8,242 nucleotides of DNA. Source: Prevotellaceae bacterium (lineage in GTDB: Bacteria > Bacteroidota > Bacteroidia > Bacteroidales > UBA932). Shown here in pieces: positions 4,462-8,242 of this stretch; the first letter of the stretch is position 1, and each line of letters begins with the position of its first letter. The position numbers were made by a program, and so were the translations under genes. Location of the stretch: NCBI GenBank assembly GCA_031289385.1, contig JAITPP010000320.1, positions 1-8,242 of the forward strand, in the 5' to 3' direction. A model generated the notes under the pieces. It made no database searches, had not been told where the DNA came from, and saw only the letters and a list, made by a program, of their open reading frames with translations.

Positions 4462-6510
4462 TTATTTTGATACGATTATTTTCTTTGTTTCTTTTAATTT
4501 TTTGCCGTCGTAAATTCGTACAATATACGTTCCTGCTTGCAAATTCGATACGTTGATAATGTTATTATCGCTATTTTCGATTTTCACTAAATTTCCGCGC
4601 ATATTGTATATTTCCACACGTTTTGCGGTAGTGTTTTCTGCCTCGTCAGCCCACGCCATGCGTATATAATCGGACGATGGATTTGGCGACAAAATAACTC
4701 CCACAACTCCCGTGCTTGATGTTTCGGGCGGGAGAACAGGATTTTCGGGAAAGCGACTTGCAGGCGAAAATATAGGACGCAACATCGGCGAGCCTTCATA
4801 AATACTTGTTTCCCACGAATTATTAGACAAAGTGTAAAAAACTTTATCCTGATGATTTCTGTTTCTATCGAAACCGAGATTTATAAAATCGTCATTTGTT
4901 TGTTGCCATCCTACATAAAAATTTGTTCGGCGTCCTACAAAAACGGGTTTGGTAAATTTATATGCCACAAATTGATTAAGGCTATCGGAATATGTTGGTT
5001 TTGTTGCATTTTGAGTATATAATATTTCTCCCGGCACGCCGTTGTCATCACTCCAAACGGTAAGTCTGAATTTATTATTTTCGTTTATATCGTTTATTGT
5101 GTGATTGAAATACAAGTAAACTCCGCGCAACGAATCGCTTGCAAAACAATAAAATTGCACAGCCACTTTTCCTGCCGCCGAGCCTACGCCGAATAATCCG
5201 TATCCGTTTTCGGCAGTGCCGTCGTCGTAAGCGTAACTGTCGTAAAAACGGTGATAATAAACCGTTGTATCGTTATATCTGAAATCCTGACGGGCGGGGT
5301 CGCTGTCGGTTGTAAGATAGGCTTTTACTTCGAAATTTGCGCTGTCGGTATCCGAATAAAAATCGTAGTCGAGAATAGAAGTATTACATACAACAGTTTC
5401 AAAGTCATAAATATTTTCCGAGCCTCCCGAAAACGACAGATATTCACCGTTTCCAAACAATGGAGTAATTTCAAAATGGCGAGCTACGTTTCTGTTTCCC
5501 CATCCGAGATTGCTGTATGTTATTCCTATTTGCATTTCTGTACCGAACAGTTGCGCCCGCGCCTCCGAATTATAATGACTCCATGGAATTTCTTCGTAAA
5601 CATTTGTAAACGGCTGCATCGGAATTGTAATTGCAACGTCTTTTATAAGCGTATCAAACGCGGTGCGTCCTTTGTCGAGATGCACAAAATCGAGATTCCA
5701 ATGATCGGCGTTGCTTGCACGTCCGGGTGTAAACTGATTTATTGATATGCTTGCATGATTTATAAATCGAAAATGAAAACTGTTTGTTAAATATTCCATT
5801 CTGTCAACTTTTACGTGCGCTTTGAAAAAATATTTCGGCATATCATCCATATTTTTCAATCGGCGCAAATATGTTTCAGTTCCGCCGTTTCGATAATATA
5901 CTTCTGTCATTGCCGAATCGGTAAGCGAGGGAAATGCTTTCCACGCTGTTCGCCAACTGTTGCCGTCGGGCGAAAATTGAAGAATAAGCGAGTCGCGATT
6001 TTCGGGTAAATCGCCATATCCGCCGGCTTGAAAATAAAATGTAAGATATATCGAATCGTAAGGATATACAAGGTTTATCGGTTGCGACAAAAGCGTGTCG
6101 GCGGGCGAAGAATAAATATATCCTACATCATGCAATACGCCTTTGCTGTTGATAGCATCAAAGGTAGCAACGCCAATGGTGTGATTGCTGAGTTTATCAA
6201 AATTTTGACATTCGGAGTTATTAACTTGAAATATTGTATCGTGCCTTCCGTACGAATTGTTAATGTAAACGCTTGTTCCCTGCCATTTTGTTTGGTCGGG
6301 AATAAATCCTGTATTTTTAGAGAAATCGTCGATAAACGGCAATTCTCTTAATATCAAACTCTGCAACTGCATTTGAGTTGAGCGTTTTTCTGCAATTTTT
6401 TTCACAAGGTGATTTTCCTGCAATCCGATTAAAAGTTCCTGTGCATTAACATTGTTAATGTTTATCAGGCTTATGATTGTGAGTATTAATAATGTTTTAA
6501 GAATTTTCAT
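4462..6510 (-). CDS. Large secreted protein with T9SS type A C-terminal sorting domain (682 aa)
   Basis: Residues 1-23 are a signal peptide ending Val-Asn-Ala before Gln24. The last ~80 residues form a Por-type secretion tail: SPNPSSDYIRM, then VEIYNMRGNLVK, VSNLQAGTYIVRIY and the terminal KETKKIIVSK. That tail directs the protein through the type IX secretion system, after which it is normally removed and the protein attached to the surface or released. The region between (about 24-600) is rich in Asn, Asp, Ser, Tyr and Phe, looks beta-rich, and shows no catalytic motif I recognise. Segments such as YDDGTAENGYG resemble other large Bacteroidota surface proteins. It sits between the PASTA protein (4-base gap upstream) and the pseudouridine synthase (1-base gap downstream), so expression is probably linked to both. 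The role is unknown; adhesion or envelope structure is only a guess. Confidence 0.85.
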   Translation of the reverse strand: MKILKTLLILTIISLININNVNAQELLIGLQENHLVKKIAEKRSTQMQLQSLILRELPFIDDFSKNTGFIPDQTKWQGTSVYINNSYGRHDTIFQVNNSECQNFDKLSNHTIGVATFDAINSKGVLHDVGYIYSSPADTLLSQPINLVYPYDSIYLTFYFQAGGYGDLPENRDSLILQFSPDGNSWRTAWKAFPSLTDSAMTEVYYRNGGTETYLRRLKNMDDMPKYFFKAHVKVDRMEYLTNSFHFRFINHASISINQFTPGRASNADHWNLDFVHLDKGRTAFDTLIKDVAITIPMQPFTNVYEEIPWSHYNSEARAQLFGTEMQIGITYSNLGWGNRNVARHFEITPLFGNGEYLSFSGGSENIYDFETVVCNTSILDYDFYSDTDSANFEVKAYLTTDSDPARQDFRYNDTTVYYHRFYDSYAYDDGTAENGYGLFGVGSAAGKVAVQFYCFASDSLRGVYLYFNHTINDINENNKFRLTVWSDDNGVPGEILYTQNATKPTYSDSLNQFVAYKFTKPVFVGRRTNFYVGWQQTNDDFINLGFDRNRNHQDKVFYTLSNNSWETSIYEGSPMLRPIFSPASRFPENPVLPPETSSTGVVGVILSPNPSSDYIRMAWADEAENTTAKRVEIYNMRGNLVKIENSDNNIINVSNLQAGTYIVRIYDGKKLKETKKIIVSK

Positions 6511-6514
6511 ATAT

Positions 6515-7348
6515 TTATTTTTTAATAGTCAAAGTAATATCTACATTATCGCCAAGAGAACGGCGCGTGTTTGATACGCCGCTTGGGTATTGAGTTTTTA
6601 CAACAGCATTCAGTTTATCTTCGACTGTTTTTATTGTCGAATCGTAAGTTATTTTGCCTACGTTCAGATACGATTCTATTAAAATGCTTTTTGCCTCGTT
6701 AATATCTCTGCCTATAACGTTAGGTACATAAGTATAACCGTCGGCGGGATTGTCGCCCAAGCCTACAATTAACTCAACGTCATCGCCGAAAAATATTACT
6801 GATTTTTTGTTGTCTTCGTTGGTTATAAATCGCCCTGTTTCAACGTCTTTGCTTATTTGTCCCATTACGTAGTTCATAGCCATATCGGGCTTGTAAGTTA
6901 TTTTTCCTACTTTTATTCCTTTGCTTCCAAGCACCGATTTTGCCTGACGAAGTGAATATCCTACGACATTGGGAACTTCAACCTTTTTAGGTGATATACA
7001 GTTTATTGTAAGATAAATCATTCTGTTTTTCTTAACCTGCGTATTTGCTTTTGGATGTTGTTCCAAAACTGTGCCTGCCGGCGAATTTATTGTGAATATA
7101 GAGTCGCTGATTTCAATTCGCAAATTATTTTCATCTGCAAGTTGTTTGACAGCGTCAATGTTCAGTCCTTTAAAATCGGGAACTGGATTGCTATCGCCGT
7201 GTCGGGTAAAACAACTTAAAAACCATTTTGAGGCAAAAATGATTATCACAAAAATTATAATAGCATATATAATATTACGTATGTAAGTGTTTGAACACAT
7301 TTTCTTTACATAATAACTGCCTGATTTTTCGGATTTGTTTTGTGTCAT
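6515..7348 (-). CDS. Membrane-anchored protein with three PASTA domains (277 aa)
   Basis: A short basic cytoplasmic start is followed by one transmembrane helix (about residues 24-46, IRNIIYAIIIFVIIIFA). The outside part is made of three PASTA repeats: about 54-116 (VPDFKGLNIDAVKQLADENN), 122-197 (VEVPNVVGYSLRQAKSVL) and 206-276 (YVPNVIGRDINEAKSIL). PASTA domains bind peptidoglycan fragments and beta-lactams in other bacteria, usually attached to Ser/Thr kinases or penicillin-binding proteins. Here there is no kinase or transpeptidase part, which is a known arrangement for Bacteroidota. The second repeat has an extra segment (ETGRFITNEDNKKSVIF) before its last strand. It is the first gene of the operon, with a -7 box at 7379-7386 just upstream. 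A role in sensing or binding the cell wall is likely but inferred. Confidence 0.9.
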   Translation of the reverse strand: MTQNKSEKSGSYYVKKMCSNTYIRNIIYAIIIFVIIIFASKWFLSCFTRHGDSNPVPDFKGLNIDAVKQLADENNLRIEISDSIFTINSPAGTVLEQHPKANTQVKKNRMIYLTINCISPKKVEVPNVVGYSLRQAKSVLGSKGIKVGKITYKPDMAMNYVMGQISKDVETGRFITNEDNKKSVIFFGDDVELIVGLGDNPADGYTYVPNVIGRDINEAKSILIESYLNVGKITYDSTIKTVEDKLNAVVKTQYPSGVSNTRRSLGDNVDITLTIKK

Positions 7349-7378
7349 AACAAATTTATTGTAACAAGTTTAAACGTA

Positions 7379-7386
7379 CAAAGATA
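7379..7386 (-). promoter_or_regulatory. Promoter -7 box of the PASTA / T9SS / pseudouridine synthase operon
   Basis: Read on the minus strand this is TATCTTTG, a perfect TAnnTTTG box. A start point near 7372 would give a leader of about 24 bases before the ATG at 7348. I see no good TTTG at the expected -33 distance, so the promoter may be weak or need an activator. Confidence 0.5.
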
Positions 7387-7463
7387 TAAAAATTTGTAAA
7401 TATATTTGTCGATAATAAATAATATTGTTTTTTTAATAGTTTTTAGCGTTTGATAAGAACATA

Positions 7464-7498
7464 GTCGTAAGTCATAAGTCGTAAGTTGTAAGTTGTAA
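7464..7498 (+). repeat. Tandem heptamer repeat, five units of GTCGTAA
   Basis: The units read GTCGTAA, GTCATAA, GTCGTAA, GTTGTAA, GTTGTAA, followed by GTCGGGG. As with the array at 2222-2249, a run of C or G ends the series. Confidence 0.85.
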
Positions 7499-7510
7499 GT
7501 CGGGGAAGTT

Positions 7511-7651
7511 AATTGTGAAATTTTATTGATATAAAAAACTTGTGTTCTTTGTGAAAAACTTTGTGAACTTTGTGGTAAAAAATTAATTACAAATTGCGAG
7601 ATTTATTGATATATAAAATCCTTTGCGAACGTTGCGGTAAAAAAAAAAACT
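7511..7651 (+). repeat. Two direct copies of an intergenic repeat (TTTGTGAAC / TTTGCGAAC type)
   Basis: Copy A (7511-7580) begins AATTGTGAAATTTTATTGAT and ends CTTTGTGAACTTTGTGGT plus A-run. Copy B (7591-7651) begins AATTGCGAGATTTATTGAT and ends CTTTGCGAACGTTGCGGT plus A-run. They share order and edges, but copy B has GCG where copy A has GTG. Copy A has an extra internal TTTGTG unit. Similar TTTGTG/TTTGCG tracts are a familiar sight between Bacteroidota genes. Confidence 0.65.
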
Positions 7652-7673
7652 GCAAAGAAAATCTCATAATAAA

Positions 7674-7750
7674 TGTAGGTTGAACCTACAAAAATAGTAC
7701 GAACAAAGCCCGAACAAAGGATTGCATTGCCTCCATCTGAAGATGGAGGC
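7674..7750 (+). repeat. Two-hairpin REP-like element, type B, copy 2
   Basis: The first hairpin is TGTAGGT (7674-7680), loop TGA, ACCTACA (7684-7690). The linker AAAATAGTACGAAC is shared in outline with the copy near 2001-2033. The second hairpin is stronger and unrelated in sequence: GCCTCCATCT (7729-7738) pairs with AGATGGAGGC (7741-7750). No T-run follows it on the plus strand, so it is not an obvious terminator. Confidence 0.75.
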
Positions 7751-8213
7751 ATAGAAGAATAAAAACAAGTTCCGATGATTTTTTTTGCTACATATCTTTA
7801 ACTAATTATTCAAAGTATATTTTGTATTTTTATTACAAATATTATGTAAATGCAAATTAAAATTTCAAATATAAAATTTTGCTTGTTTTGGAGTTTTTTA
7901 ATAAAATAGTGATTTTTTCTTGGTAATTTTTGCTTTTTGTTGTAGAATGACAGACGTTCAAACATATTATTTTTAAGAAAATGAGTTTTTTTATACATAT
8001 ATTGATTTTATATACAGATTGTTAATATATTTATCATTTTATTAATATATTAAAATACGCTATAAAAACAGGTTTTTAATATTTTTTTGATTATAATTTT
8101 TAATATTTTTTTTGTATAAAATTATATTCATTTATAAATTTTATTAAAACACTGCAATATTAAAGTTAAAAAGTTTTTAAAGTTTGTAAAGTTTATCAAG
8201 ATTTAAAAATCAA
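7751..8213 (+). other. Very A/T-rich gene-free stretch
   Basis: I see no convincing gene, promoter or terminator here. There are long T- and A-runs. A weak 62-aa minus-strand frame (7810-7998) is made almost only of Lys, Asn, Ile and Phe and looks like chance. Between about 8162 and 8196 short AAAGTTT units recur at intervals of about 10 bases. Confidence 0.5.
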
Positions 8214-8242
8214 AAATCTGCGTAAATCCGTTTAATCTGCGT
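8214..8242 (+). repeat. Ten-base-period intergenic repeat, cut by the window end
   Basis: Three units read AAATCTGCGT, AAATCCGTTT and AATCTGCGT, with a 10-base period. This is a familiar Bacteroidota intergenic repeat pattern, and it runs off the end of the window. Confidence 0.6.

Noticed and set aside
4587..6351. Several reading frames of 64-164 aa overlapping the T9SS protein gene on both strands
   Set aside because: They are shadows of the well-supported 682-residue gene, which has a signal peptide and a sorting domain in the correct frame.
7071..7286. 71-aa plus-strand reading frame inside the PASTA gene
   Set aside because: It is antisense to clear PASTA repeats and a transmembrane helix, and has no support of its own.
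7729..7750. GCCTCCATCT hairpin as an intrinsic terminator
   Set aside because: The stem is strong but no T-run follows on either strand and no gene ends close by; it fits better as part of the repeat element.
7810..7998. 62-aa minus-strand reading frame
   Set aside because: It is almost entirely Lys, Asn, Ile, Phe and Leu in a very A/T-rich stretch, with no signal peptide pattern, promoter or conserved motif seen.

Overview
The window looks like a chromosomal piece of an A/T-rich Bacteroidota genome, probably of the Bacteroidales type. Four things point there: a secreted protein ending in a type IX secretion (T9SS, Por-type) C-terminal sorting domain; promoters of the TTTG / TAnnTTTG type; start codons behind A-rich leaders without convincing Shine-Dalgarno sites; and signal peptides cleaved just before Gln. 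No species is claimed.

Left part (1-2120), accessory. It opens with a decayed remnant of a primase-type protein (PriCT-2 domain) carrying two in-frame stops. Then come three small plus-strand genes with unrelated bodies, each starting as a membrane or exported protein (377-589, 823-1302, 1533-1916). Each lies just behind a copy of a modular repeat: a short leader reading frame beginning MS-x-EYKI, then a palindrome with core CGTAGTTTGGAAACTACG, then the ATG of the gene. In copies 2 and 3 about 110 bases are almost identical and run into the first codons of the downstream gene. Inverted copies of the same palindrome lie after genes 1 and 2, so those two genes sit between inverted hairpins. A fourth, degenerate site (about 1972-2120) carries a different hairpin family and two truncated signal-peptide-like starts.

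Middle part (2121-3419). After a heptamer repeat comes what looks like a free-standing small RNA gene: promoter near 2326-2353, a long imperfect stem-loop, and an intrinsic terminator at 2439-2472. A second promoter whose -33 box overlaps the terminator tail drives an outer-membrane beta-barrel protein (2535-3134). A strong, probably bidirectional terminator (3291-3325) separates it from the convergent minus-strand operon.

Right part (3420-7386), housekeeping. Three genes in a tight minus-strand operon are transcribed from right to left: a membrane-anchored protein with three PASTA domains, a T9SS-exported surface protein, and an RluA/RluD-type 23S rRNA pseudouridine synthase. Gaps are 4 bases and 1 base, and a TATCTTTG -7 box lies just upstream.

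The last ~860 bases hold no convincing gene. They contain heptamer and other short repeats, a two-hairpin element related to the one near 2004-2049, and very A/T-rich sequence. The most interesting signals are the repeat/leader/exported-gene modules and the putative small RNA.
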